Source: Geosiphon pyriformis
Taxonomy: Eukaryota > Glomeromycota > Glomeromycetes > Archaeosporales > Geosiphonaceae
NCBI GenBank assembly: GCA_016748015.1
Contig: JAAOMT010000009.1
Location: forward strand, 660,079 to 724,078
DNA: 64,000 bases
Direction of reading: 5' to 3'
This document shows positions 40,534-52,599 of this stretch, in pieces. How positions within the stretch are numbered: position 1 is the first letter of the stretch; each line of letters opens with the position of its first letter. Made by a program: the position numbers and the translations under genes. The notes under the pieces are model-generated. The model worked only from the letters and a program-made list of their open reading frames with translations. It did not search any database and had not been told where the DNA came from.

Positions 40534-43500
40534 CACTATACACCTATATAAACTAAGACTGAATTTCTAATACCTAAAGAAAACAAACAAGATTTATAAA
40601 AACCAAAACTAGCACCAAATGCCTCAGCAATACTAAGCAATTTAGTCATATCATCAAAGAACTTTGACAACAATCCAGAAACTAAAACTGGAGCCGAATC
40701 ATTACATAATATAAGCCTATTCTTTTCCATGAATACATGATGTCTAGCACAGACCAACCAAACCTTATTCTTAAAAGCAAAACAGAAGTCATGCACAAAA
40801 TTTACAATTTTTTAACCCACAATCTTAGAAATCCCAAAGACAAATACAGCCTTCTGAATCCAATCATTAAAGACAAAGCCTTTACAAAAAGCTGTGCATA
40901 TCACAATATTTAGAGCACAAAAGAACAACAACTGAAACATACATGAAAAAAAATAAAAAAGACCAGAGAGTGTATTCCAAGCAACTACATAAGCATTCAA
41001 CAAATGACAACAAACAGAATTATCAACCATGCAAAAAAAAGCATGGTCTAAAATCTCAATATTACCATAATACAGATACAATACACTGGAATAATATTTG
41101 TCATATAAGCACTTCTAAACAGCAATTAATAGCTAATAGTGCAAAGCTTTTATAAAGTATGTACAAACACCAGCAGTAGGCCCACTAGTAAAACCAGCAG
41201 CCATGTACAAATTGAAATGTCACACTAAAGATAAGCTAAACCAATCAATGTCTGAGAACAAACTATTATTCAAAACCCTAGAACCAGAACCAACTTTTTA
41301 ATGTGCACAATAAACAGACTGAAAGATTTCACAAACAAAATATTTAGAATTACCAGAAACTACACTACCTTTAACCAAAATATAATGTTCCTCCAATTGG
41401 GAGAGGGAAAAAAGGTACCAGGAAAAAAAAAGTGGTATCAGCAAGAGCATCAGCACATACATTACCCAAAACACCCAAATGACCTTTTACTTTGTACCAG
41501 CTAATATCTAATTTTTTTTTTGAACAATATTCACAATATGTTGACACTTAACTCAACAATGATTCCTAAAATCTGAATACACTAAACCCAATTTTGATTT
41601 ACACACATCCAAAGCAGCTTAACTGTTTATAAAAAGGTGAACCAAACTATAAGATGAAATACACTCAAGAGCCAACACTATAACTTACAATTCTGTCAAA
41701 GTAAAAAACATCAAACTAGAAATCTTAACACCTAAACCCAAGTTAATGTCCTCAAAAAAAACCACTGCACCAGCTCTTATGCTAGGTTTTTCCAAGTTTT
41801 TTAAAGATTCATCTGTATAGACAGAAAAATCACTAACATCAACATCTAACAAACAATTACAAATCATCTCAAATTTACAAAACTTAAGAACATCCAAAGG
41901 TCCAAGAACATTCAAAGAAGATATACATATGAGAGAAGAATTCACACCATTGAAAAAATTGATAGAAAGCTTAAACCAATTAAAAATTAGACTACATAAG
42001 TCCAGTTTTTTTCAATGCTTAAAAGTCTTCTAATTAAAAATAGCTCTATTTTTGCCATAAAGCTGGTCCACAAAAGCAATTTTATACCACCAAAGTAAAG
42101 AGAAAAACTTAAAAAATCTGGTTTTGCCAAGAATAGTTGACATGGGGGTTCCATTATGAAGACAGAAAGCATTGTTCATATAACCACTTAAGAACAAATT
42201 GTACTTAAAAAAAATATAAACTACACCTGCCAAAAAATTATTAGAAGTACTGACCCTAATACAAGTTAGAAACACCAAAGAGTAAAGTGAACACCAAGAC
42301 AGAACTTGCAAGTTATAAGACCTGTGTGAAAACAAACAACCCAAAATTCCAATAGAGTTTGCAAAACACATAATAGAAGCAACTTTACTCTTAGTTTGAA
42401 CTTGCTTAAAAGTTTTTAAACCATATAGTAAAAGATGATAAAGTGCATCATTGGAAAAATTGAGAGACTGATCAAACTTTGACTTCAAGCCCTTACAAAT
42501 CAAAGCATTCCACTTATTACACACATCAATAGGAACAAAACTGAATTACATTTTATAGCTTATTATAGGATAGAAAACTGCCAACACCAAATATGAAAAC
42601 TGCTTATCAAAAATAGCCTTCTTTAGAACAAAGTTGGCAAAAAACCAGACATCTAAATACGTTTTAGTTAAGCTAGACTTTGACAAATCCTTAGTAGATA
42701 AAAAGATCCTCAAGTAGTAATAAGACTCTCCTTTTTTGGCAATAGAAATAGACAAACCACTGATTGATAAAAAAGAGCACTTAACTCTGCAATTAATAAG
42801 AATAGCCACCATTTTGTCATTATTAATAGAAATGTTATTGATTCAAAAAAATTTACTAACAATATTAAGAATATGTTGGGTAGTAATTTGGCTGCTACCA
42901 ATTCAAATAGTATTATTGACAAAAGCACTAACAACAAGAAAAAACATTAATCTAGTCTAAGATTCTGAATAACCAGTCCTAACAACAAAATAAGAATTCA
43001 ATCTATACCCACACACATTTTTCTGTCTTTTGACTTTACACAGAAGAGAATCATAAAATATGCACCAAAGAAGGAGTAAAAACACCTTTCCCTAATCCAA
43101 ACCATCATGTATCTGGTATTTATTTGTTAACCCAAAGTTAATTATTACTTTGTTAACACAGCCATTATAAATGCTGCCAAAAAACTTAATAAACTTGTTA
43201 CACATTTTTATTCTGACCAGGCTCTTTCTTAGATGTTTTCATCCAACAGAATCATAAGCCTTCTACATGTTCTACAAAACTCAGTCAAAGTTTGCAGTTT
43301 TTCTTCAAAATATCTTCAATTACCAAACCAATGGCAAAAATAGAAGATTGTGTTATTGTATTCTTTAAAACTGAAAAATTGTCCTTATAAAGAACATTAA
43401 AAGCATCACATGCCAAAAAGATTCTGTCAGAGAGAATTTTGGAGAGTATCTTATAGGCAGTTTCAATTAAAGCAATAGGTTAAGTGTTTGTAAGAATGCC

Positions 43501-45226
43501 TTTCTATTCATAAAGTTTAGGAATTATTAAGACTCAAGCCTCTTTTCAAGCATTAGACACTAATTTACAAAACAGACAAAAGTTCAAAAGCACCAAAAGC
43601 ATATCCAAAACAGATTTGTCACAATGTTTTTAGAGCTTATTTAAGATACCAGAAAGACCAGCAGTCTTGTTATTAAGCAAATTAGAAACCACATTGAGCA
43701 ATTTATTAAAACTAATTAAACTTATCATGTTTAAGAAAACATTATTAAAAACATACTCTAATAAATAATACTTACAAGACCAATTACCAGAAAAATCCAT
43801 AATTACTTCATGTTTTCTAGTCCAGCCTTCTATAATCATATTTACTTGGACTTGACCAGATCAGACTTCAGAACCAATTCATCATCAACAACCAAATAGT
43901 CCAACACCATTTTGTGAAAGGAACATTTCAACACACTTTTAATAATATGATCTTTATTTATTTCAAAATCTTCTATTCTCTTATTAATTGCTGCTTTAAT
44001 CTGAGATTTCTTAGCATGTCTCGACTTTAACATCTTAGAAGAGCAATAAAACTTCCTAACCCTAGCCAAAACTAACCTAATAGCATCAAAATAAGATTCC
44101 AAAAAGAAAAATGATTTTACTTCAGAGGCATAAACAGCATTAAAATGGCCCCACATATTCAGCAATAAAACAAACTCATCCTGAGAAACCAGACAAGAAA
44201 CCTTAACAATCTTAGACACCAAAAGTTTTAGTTTGTGAAATCTGGATAACTTCTTAATAAAAATACTGTTATAGCTCTTGAACTATTTTTTTCTAAAAAT
44301 CTCTTTAACTAACAAACACATAGTCTTGCAAATAGCATTTTACATTGAGTCCAAATCTGAAAACTTTGTAGTCACAAAAAACTTATCAAAAAACATTGCA
44401 GCATTCACTACTGTAGCTTTCTTAAACTTGGCTTATTTAACAATATCAATGCTCTTAAAATTAAACTTCCAATGATTCCTATTTGCATGTTTGCAAAGGA
44501 AGCCTAATTGCACATCCAAAAGTTCACCAGATCTACTAATATAGTAATTGCATAGTGATTAGTATCAAAGTGTTCATTGACATTTATAATATTATAATAC
44601 ACTATTGTATTAATCAAATTTGAAGAGACAAATATATAGTTAATTGTTCTTTCAACATCCCTTGAATTTTTTTATGTAAAATTCTTAGTGACTAAACTAT
44701 CTGATAAAAAATTGACCAACTCCAAATCAAGGCACTTTCTGAAACTCACATTCTTCTTAAACTCATTCTTATTAAAATTTTCATCCAAAACCACAAAACT
44801 GCTAGAGTTGATTATCTTAGCTATAAGAAAATTGACCTCTAAAGCCAAATCAAACCTAATCTCAGCAAAAGTGCCAACATATAAATCCAAAATTGTAACT
44901 AAAAGCTTGCCTTTAAAGAAAAGCTAAACTGAAATAAGATAACTAAGAATCTCCTTAATTTTAGAAACATAATGAGCCAAAGAACTGTTTATAATGATAA
45001 CTACTTCAGCTCTGAAAAAACTCTTATCCAAACCAGAGATAAAAATTTGCATTTCATCAAACTTATTTGTGATTTATGGCCTAATGCTAAACTTTAACTT
45101 TGTTTCTATTAAAATTGAAATCATATTATCAGAATCAAGATACCAGTATACAATATTCTCCTATTTGGCAGAGATGTTAATATCACAAACATTATATGTA
45201 GCTATCTTCTAGATCAAATCACTTAT
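40534..45226 (-). pseudogene. LINE copy 2 ORF2: endonuclease, RT, RNase H, inactivated
   Basis: Endonuclease at about 45200-44500 (VLDENFNKNEF block near 44800). RT spans about 43700-42500 with NNKTAGLSGILNKL near 43650. The F-x-D-D loop reads AFVNN at about 42930-42915, both aspartates apparently changed to Asn. RNase H is near 41860-41700 (VYTDESLKN, then AGAVVFFEDINLG). A C-terminal DHAFFCMVDNSVCCHLLNAY region at about 41050-40990 resembles the Cys/His tail of such elements. The frame ends at 40534-40536. Numerous stop codons occur, and the ORF2 start ATG is ATA. Confidence 0.82.
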
Positions 45227-45229
45227 TGA

Positions 45230-48010
45230 GAAAAGAGGTTTATTAGAAAAACTAAGCCAGCATACAACTAATTCAATTTTGCCAAAACTGAATTGACTGA
45301 AATTTCAAGAACAACTATATTTGACTCCAAACTGTCTACTTTGGTGGTTAGAACTTTAGAACTGCTTGAACTCAATTTTATAGTATCAATACTTATAACT
45401 AAGGAAAGAAGAATAAGAGAAACTTGTAAACCACTCAAAGCCATATTTATATCCAAATCCATGTTCAAAAATACAACCACAGTAGATAAGAGAGATTGTA
45501 AAACAGATACCAGAAGCACCAGATCAATCATACTTAACTTTTTCACAATGCTTGAAACCTGATTGGTCAAAAGCTTTAAGAAATGTTCCAGAGAAGCCAA
45601 ATAATTACCAATTGACAAAACATTATTAAAAACCAACACTTTTTTTTTTATTTGAAACACCAAAAACAGAAGAATAAAGATCAGATTTAAAACCAATATT
45701 ATTAGGGGATGTAGTAAATAAAACTATCTAAACTCATGTTTTGTTACCAAAAAAAACTGGGCAAGTTACTGAAGTCTGCTTTTTTTATATATGTTTACCA
45801 AACAAACACAATTCTGAAAACTGAAAGTTTTCTTTTCATGGTCACTTAAATTTTTACCAGTTGAACATTTATTAAAAACATGACCAAATTGTTAACATTT
45901 GACATAATGGGTTAGAGAAAGACCAGCCCAGTACAGATTCACACTCTTAAAAACCAGCAAAAAACCAATGGCACTATTTCTTGACTCCTTACTATCAAAA
46001 CAAATGACTGCACATCTATTATAAACATACATAACCAGATTGTAACCAATAATGCAAGTTTTCCCACCATAGAATGCCAAAAGATCAGAAAGATTATGAG
46101 CAGTAATTCTAACTAGCAAAGTATACAACAAAGTCCAATGTTGATTTTTAGATATTCATGTTTGTTTATTATCAACAGCTTTCATTACATGAACTAAATC
46201 TTTTTTCATAAAAACTGACCATTTAGAAACAATTAAATTGGCAACATCCACTGACTCAAATTCTATCAGGGTCTTTTGCCAAAGACCAATCAGTTGCATC
46301 TTAATTAAAGTAATCTTGCCAAAATTGAAAAAAACTGATTCTACAGCCGATTTAGAAAGATCAACTGAAATTGCTTTGACAATTACTTTCTGATCTGATT
46401 GGCTGTTTACTTTTCTTACCTTATTATTGACCAAAATTTTCTTACCAACAGCCAAATCTCTTGTTTTATTTAAACTAGATTCTAAAGTAAAAGATGATCT
46501 AATAATTCCTAGAAATTTTGAGAAAGTTGAAGCTCTCCCAAAACCATCAATGCAATAGAAAATTTTTTTCAAATTCAATAATTTATCAATATTGGTTTTG
46601 CCAGATACAGCAAAAAGCTCAATATTCAATGTAAAAAATTTCATCAAATTAAAACTTTGTTTCTTTGAAACACATAATTCAGCCAAATAGATATGTTAGA
46701 AACTGTCAAACTTAGCCAATAAGAACATTAGAATGTCATTATTATCACTTAAATCCACAAAAGACAGAGCTTTCAGTAAGTAATCCAAAATGTAAGTCTA
46801 AGTATGAGTTTTTTGTGACATCAATTATTAAAGCATTTGAATCTGCATAGCTGGTATTACAGATGATTATTTGGGATCTTAAAGCAAATAACAAATCCAT
46901 AACTTGGTGCTTAAGTAGTACTCTGGCATAGATATCTAAAAGTTTTATTGATCTGAAGATTTGTTATAGAGTCTTTTATATAATAGACAAAGATTTAACA
47001 ATTGTTTTCAGTAGTCTCCCAGAATTGCAATTCCGTCAAATTTCTTTTTCAGCATAGTGACCAATAATCTTTCTGGTAAACTATCCTCAAATCTATAAGT
47101 GTTTTACCCTTGTTTTACAGGTTTTTTACCAGTCTCTATGATGTCTGTATCTTAACACTTAATCCTTAATCAATTTTAGTAAAACAAAAAAATAAAAAAA
47201 AAATAAACAAAATTTAAACAAAAGCAATTACAAGTTAATATCTCGTTAATAGCCATGATCAAGAGCTATTGTTCTAGTATAGTTAAGTATCAATTACTAT
47301 CAACATGAAGTATTGATAGTGAGAATAGATTTGAGATAGAGAATAATTATTTATTGATATTTGTAGATAGAAAGGTCATTTAAATAAAATCTAAACTAAA
47401 AGGTCTGTCTTTTTTACTTCTAATGCTACCACTATATATACATAATTTGGGTTCTATGAGATCACTTATATTCTCGAGCAATGTACTATAATTTCTCAAG
47501 CAATGCTTCCATTGCTTAGCAATGTGCCATATTTTTTTGACATTGCTCCACATTGCTAAGCAATATGCCATAATTTTTGATATTGCTCCATATTGTTGAG
47601 CAATATGCTCACATGCTAACTACTACTTTCTTATTGGCCTACTATTTTCTATATCTGCTTTCTTTTTATGAGTAATACTGGTTTCTTTGGCCATTATATT
47701 CTTCATATTTTCAACATTTAATAAGCCACTAATACTACTAACTTTACTGTCAACTTTGCTTCCCAAGACACTACAAGCTTCTTATCAAATAAACTCATAT
47801 TCTTAGGCTTTAATGAACCAGCAGATAAGTCAACCACACTAGTATTTGCACCAAGTATTTTTGGTTTCTTATGAGATATACTTTAAGAGTATATATTATT
47901 TACACATTTCTTTTTAGTATTTAAGCAGATTCCCAAACCAGCCAAGCCTATATCAAAACTATCAACAAAGAAGCCTACTGGTTTTATCACAATAAAAATA
48001 GGTGTATCAG
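45230..48010 (-). pseudogene. LINE copy 2 ORF1, split by a family C LTR
   Basis: The 5' part at 48010-47682 and the main part at 46850-45230 are separated by the LTR at 46855-47677. The open piece 46686-46156 carries the RRM-like block (KSAVESVFFNFGKITLIKMQ, IGLWQKTLIEFESVDVANLI). The CCHC knuckle near 45900 has lost its first cysteine (HYVKCQQFGHVFNKC, Tyr for Cys). Copy 1 reads uninterrupted across the insertion point (near 3860). Confidence 0.8.
46855..47677 (-). mobile_element. Family C solo LTR inserted in LINE ORF1, with target duplication
   Basis: 823 bp, from TATTACAGATGATTATTTGGG to TATGAGTAATA. CTGG (CTGGT if the first LTR base is counted) occurs at 46851-46854 and again at 47678-47681. 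The LINE text joins across it (GCATAGCTGG + TTTCTTTGGCC), as in copy 1. It contains the imperfect repeat ATTGCT(C/T)..GCAATG at 47470-47620, seen also in the other family C LTRs. Confidence 0.85.
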
Positions 48011-50084
48011 AAGAAATAACTAAAAAATAACAAAAAAGAAAGAAAAAAAGAAGTGCTATTCTTATGATAAAAAAATTTTTGTTCTTGTTATGGCCAAGAA
48101 ATTGACAAGAGAAAGATTCACTAGTTTTTTTTAATTTTAATTAGAGATTATTTTTCCAAAAATATAGAAAGTTTGTTTTAGATTTTTAAGTTAACTGTTG
48201 ATTTTGGCCAAGGTATTACAAGTATTTTTTAGGTAATTTCATGTATTTAATATTTTTTTAATGTGTTTTCAATCTTATTAAGCTTGAGCTTTATTTATGC
48301 TTTTGTTGGCATATTAGATGTTTTCATTATTATTTTTTTTTAATGAAAAGATAATAGTGGAAGAGAAGTAGTGGTTCTTTTAATTATTTGTAAAAGACCA
48401 AATTATAAAAGTAGAAAGTTTTTAATTCTACTGATCTTAATATTAATAAATATTATAATATAAAGCTTAAATAATCCAATTTTTTTACATTTTTTTCATT
48501 TTTATTTCATTTAATTAACTTTTTGTTATTTATTATTTTTTTATCTTTGTCTGTCTTTTTTTTAATTAGAAATTTATTGTATATATACATATTTTAAGTT
48601 ATATATAATTGTATTTATTCTAACTGATTAGTAAGTAATTGCTAAACTATTAGGTCTTTTATTTAATTGTAAGTATCTTTTGGCTTATTTGTTTGTAATC
48701 ACATTAAATTGAATACGTTTGTGCACATTTTGTACACTATTGTGTGCACATTATGTTTTCTAATTTTATTTATTAATTTGTGTTATTTATACTATTATTT
48801 AATAATTAATTAATATATTATAATAATATTATTTTTGATTTTTGTTAATTTCTATCAAGTAATATTGTCAAAAAAACTCTTTTTTAATACATTGAAAATT
48901 AAATCAATGATTATCTTTTTAAAAACTACAATATTACAGAAGTTAAAAAAAATTTACTTAAAAACTTAATTTATTATTCAAATAAAAATTCAGAAACTAT
49001 TAGTGCTAATGTTTATACTATTTATTTTAAAAAACTTGATTACAACATTATCAAGTTTTGTGAAAAAAAATATCTTGCCAATTTACAATTTGTTTTTAAA
49101 TTCAAGTCTAAATCTAAAATTAATAACAAAAGCAAAAAAATACTGGACCAATTTACACAACTTTTAATATATTAAAAACAATATTTAAATACTTATAAAT
49201 ACTTAAACAAAAAACAAATATTAAATTATTACTTTTAATTGCATCTTTTTAGCTTTATTTGTTTAAGCACAGATACCAAATTTATTACTTAATTGATTTT
49301 CAAAACCAGAAAATTTTACTAAAAGTTTTATTTAATAGCCAAAACTAATTTATATTAATACTAATTTTTTTAATTATTTTAGCAGAAAACCAAAATATAC
49401 ATTTAAAAACTTTAACCAATAAAAAAACATTTTTAAATTTATTAAAAAAGAAAAAAAACTATAAACAACAAAAAAAATAGCTACTGTTTACATCATAAAA
49501 ATTCTTAATATTTTTAAAAAAAACATTAAAACTAATTCTCAAAAGTAATTTAACCAAGTTACCAAAACAAAAAATACAAATAAATAGAATACAATAAAAA
49601 TATTATGAGCAATTCTTTATTTTCTTAAAAAAACTACAAATAAATAATTTGAAAACTTGGCCAACTCTTTGCAGATTGGCAAGCTTTCAAAACTGTTTTT
49701 TTTTAAATAGTTTACAAACAACAATACTTCAATTATTCTCTAAAACTAATTTCAAAATATTAAATAAAAACTATCTAAGTTTTATATGATTTATATTGAA
49801 AAATTCAACAAACTTTTTAGAAAAATTTGTTAATTAAAAACAAATGTTTATTATTTTAATGTTTAAATATTAGATTAATTTATTATTGAACTCAGAACAA
49901 ATTTGTCAAGAAAGTTTGACCACATATCTTAACAGATTTAGATATTATTATTTAATATATTAAGAACTATAAAATAACTATAAAAGAAGCAAACTGCACA
50001 AAATTTGTTAATCTTGTAATTAAAAAAACTAGTTTAACAACAAAAGAGAAAATTAATCAACTTATTAAGAAAATTAAAACATAT
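48011..50084. other. AT-rich region without recognised genes
   Basis: 48011-48900 has no clear content apart from a repeated TGTGCACATT (48720 and 48742). 48900-50084 has a plus-strand coding-like but stop-ridden stretch with conserved-looking Trp/Phe/Lys text (for example KEANCTKFVNLVIKKTSLTT near 49985-50045), perhaps the gag of an unidentified retroelement. No domain could be assigned. Confidence 0.35.
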
Positions 50085-50725
50085 TGTTATGAATTGAAAT
50101 AACAAGCTAAAAGATAACAAAAAAACAAAATTATATAATAATAAAATTAATCAAAAAGAATTCAACTTTAAGAAGTGAATTGAATAAATATAAATTTAAT
50201 ATATAAGATCAGTTTTATAAAATATCTTAGTCTTTAATCTTTCTAAAAAATAACCAAAGAATTTAAAAATAAAAAGATAGTCTATATTGTTAACAAATAA
50301 TAACACACTAATATAATTTTATGTTTTATATAACATTTTTAAAATTCAATATTAGATATTAAATATATTTTTTAATTATGTTTATTTAATAATCTTCAAA
50401 TATTACAATTATACAGATCAAAAAAGAGTAAGTAAATATTAACAAGTAATTTTTTATCTTAAAATATTTAAATACTTAAAGATAAGAAATAAAAAAAGAG
50501 AAATAAGCAATAAGAAAAAAATCAAGTTAATAGATATTGTTTTATTTTTTTGATTTTTTATATATATTCTTACATACTTTTTTACAGTTAAAAAACTTAT
50601 TGTTTATATAGCTATTGAAAGTAGTTAATAATTAAATTAATAATCAAATCAATAATCAGGTCAATAATTAGGTTAATGTTTAAGTTATTAATTAGATCAA
50701 TGATCATTATCTAAAAATAAAATAA
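50085..50725 (-). repeat. Family A LTR, truncated by family C element
   Basis: TGTTATGAATTGAAATAACAAGC at 50085 matches the family A LTR terminus. Collinearity runs to ATCTAAAAATAAA at about 50720. The last roughly 50 bp of the LTR are missing where the family C element begins. About seven 12-bp minisatellite units lie at 50622-50705. Heavily AT-shifted. Confidence 0.8.
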
Positions 50726-51590
50726 TATTACAAATAATTATTTGAGATGTTAAAACAAATAACAAACTTATAATTTAGTGCTCAATAGTTGTTAATATTG
50801 GTAGTTTCTGAAAATTTCAAAGTTTGAAGGTTTTGATTGAGTCTTTTGTATAATGAACAGAAATTTAATTAATGGTTTTCCTCTATGAATTTTTTTTTTC
50901 AGTGTGATAACCAGTTTATTTTGGTAGTTATGCTTTTTTAATAAGCTATTTTTAAATTTTTTACTCTTGTTTTTTGGGTTTTTTACCAAACTATCCTTGA
51001 TGTCAATTACTTAATACTTAATTTCTTTAATCAATTAGTAAAACAACAAAAAAAAAATAAAATAAAATAAAATAAAATAAAATAAAATAAAAAAATAAAA
51101 AATAAAAAATAAAAAAATAAATTAGTATTTTGTTAATAGTCATAATTAAGAACTATTAGTCTAATGTAATTAAGTCTCAGTTTCTATTAACATAGATTGT
51201 TAATAGTACAGAAGTAATTAATATTTTTTTAATTAAGTAATTATAATATGAATTGAATAATAATAAATAATTTTATTGATATTGATATGATTTTATTTCA
51301 AGTTATAGAAAACTATCTTTTAAAAAGAGGTGTATTAGATAATTACTTATCTCAGACTATAGTTTTGTCTTTTGTTGTGAATATTTTTTCTGCTTTTACT
51401 ACTCTTGCTATATATATATAATTCATGTTATACAAAATTCCTTAAAATTTTTTAATTTTTTTGAAAAGAATTCTGGAATTTTGGAATTCTGTAATTCTTC
51501 AAGAAAAATCCTAAAATTTTTTTTTCTATTATACCTTTTTTTTATTAATTATTTTTCTACTTATTATAATTTTTATTTTTATAAATAATA
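50726..51590 (-). repeat. Family C element, 3' LTR (865 bp)
   Basis: TATTACAAATAATTATTTGAG to TATAAATAATA, collinear with 16388-17181 and 46855-47677. It includes an (AAAAT)n microsatellite at about 51055-51120, which accounts for part of its greater length. Confidence 0.8.
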
Positions 51591-51605
51591 TTATTCTCTC
51601 TTTTT
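51591..51605 (-). promoter_or_regulatory. Polypurine tract of family C element
   Basis: On the minus strand AAAAAGAGAGAATAA directly precedes the 3' LTR terminus. It matches the tract of the TRIM-like element. Confidence 0.6.
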
Positions 51606-52599
51606 AATATTGAACTCTCTTTTAAATTAATTCTATCACTTTTTTTTCTAAAATTACTTGAACAATTTTGGTCTGTAATTTTTCAAATTAGACATTGGTA
51701 ATTTTTCCTAATTAATTAATAGTTACTGTGTTTATTGTAATATTGTTATGTCAAATATTTATCTTGTTTTATTAATATACAAGTTTTAAATATTAAGCTT
51801 TTGTTCTAAGTAATAATAGCAAAAGTTTCTAAAAAATTGTTGTGTTTATTATTTTCAATTTTTTTCTATTAACTTCTTATATAATACTATTATGTTTGAT
51901 GTTTTTAATAACATCTTTATTTTTATTATCACATTATCTACTATGTTTTTAGGCTTTATATGTATTTTTTATTATATTTTGTATTGAAGTTTTGGTTTTT
52001 TTTTTGTGTTCTTGTATTATATAATTTATTAATTGATTATAATTTCCATATTCAGTTTTTGATGTCTAATAAATTAGAATAATTGTTGAATTAAAAAATA
52101 AATATTGTCTGTAATTTCTATCTTTTTATTGCTTTTATTGTGTATATTAATTTTTTATATATTGTTTTAATATTTTAATTTAATGTGTTTGTGTTAATAA
52201 TTATGATTGGTTCTAGATTTTGTGAAATCTCATTTGGTTGAATTAATATTTATTGTACTTCTAGTTGTAAAATATTACTGATAGATAATAATACTATATT
52301 ATAATATGGTTTTAGTTAATTATCATGTATTGTTTTAACTAAGATTTTGTTGTTTTATCTCAATTTATATGTTCTATTTTTCGAAATTTCTTTAATATAA
52401 AATAGACTATTTCATTTAAAATCAAACTTTTTATTTCATTGTTTTTCTGTTTTGTTATGATATAAGAATACTTTGTCTTTAATTTTGAATTCAGGTGGTT
52501 TATCTGGTAATTGGTTATTATGTTGTTTTTTTTGTTTTTTTTATAACTTTTATATATTATTAGCTATTTTTTATCTTTTGTTCTCTAGAGTTTTTATTA

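Larger units (their letters stand above)
40429..48010 (-). mobile_element. LINE copy 2, near full length
   Basis: The most complete LINE here: ORF1 (about 48010-45230, with an 823-bp LTR inserted), ORF2 (about 45226-40534) with endonuclease, RT, RNase H and a C-terminal His/Cys region, then a 3' tail of about 100 bp ending in an A-rich tract on the minus strand. Net length without the insertion is about 6.8 kb. All frames have stops, and the RT active site is mutated. It belongs to the same family as 533-4190, sharing ORF1 text such as VSRDQ/LLYTLPVGITAHNL with close variants. Confidence 0.88.

Noticed and set aside
48715-48755. TGTGCACATT repeats as an operator or origin
   Set aside because: Only two copies of a short palindromic word in AT-rich DNA. 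Not enough to support a function.
51055-51121. AAAAT/AAAAAT run as a possible poly(A) of a retrogene
   Set aside because: The same position carries A-rich microsatellite in every family C LTR; it is part of the LTR.
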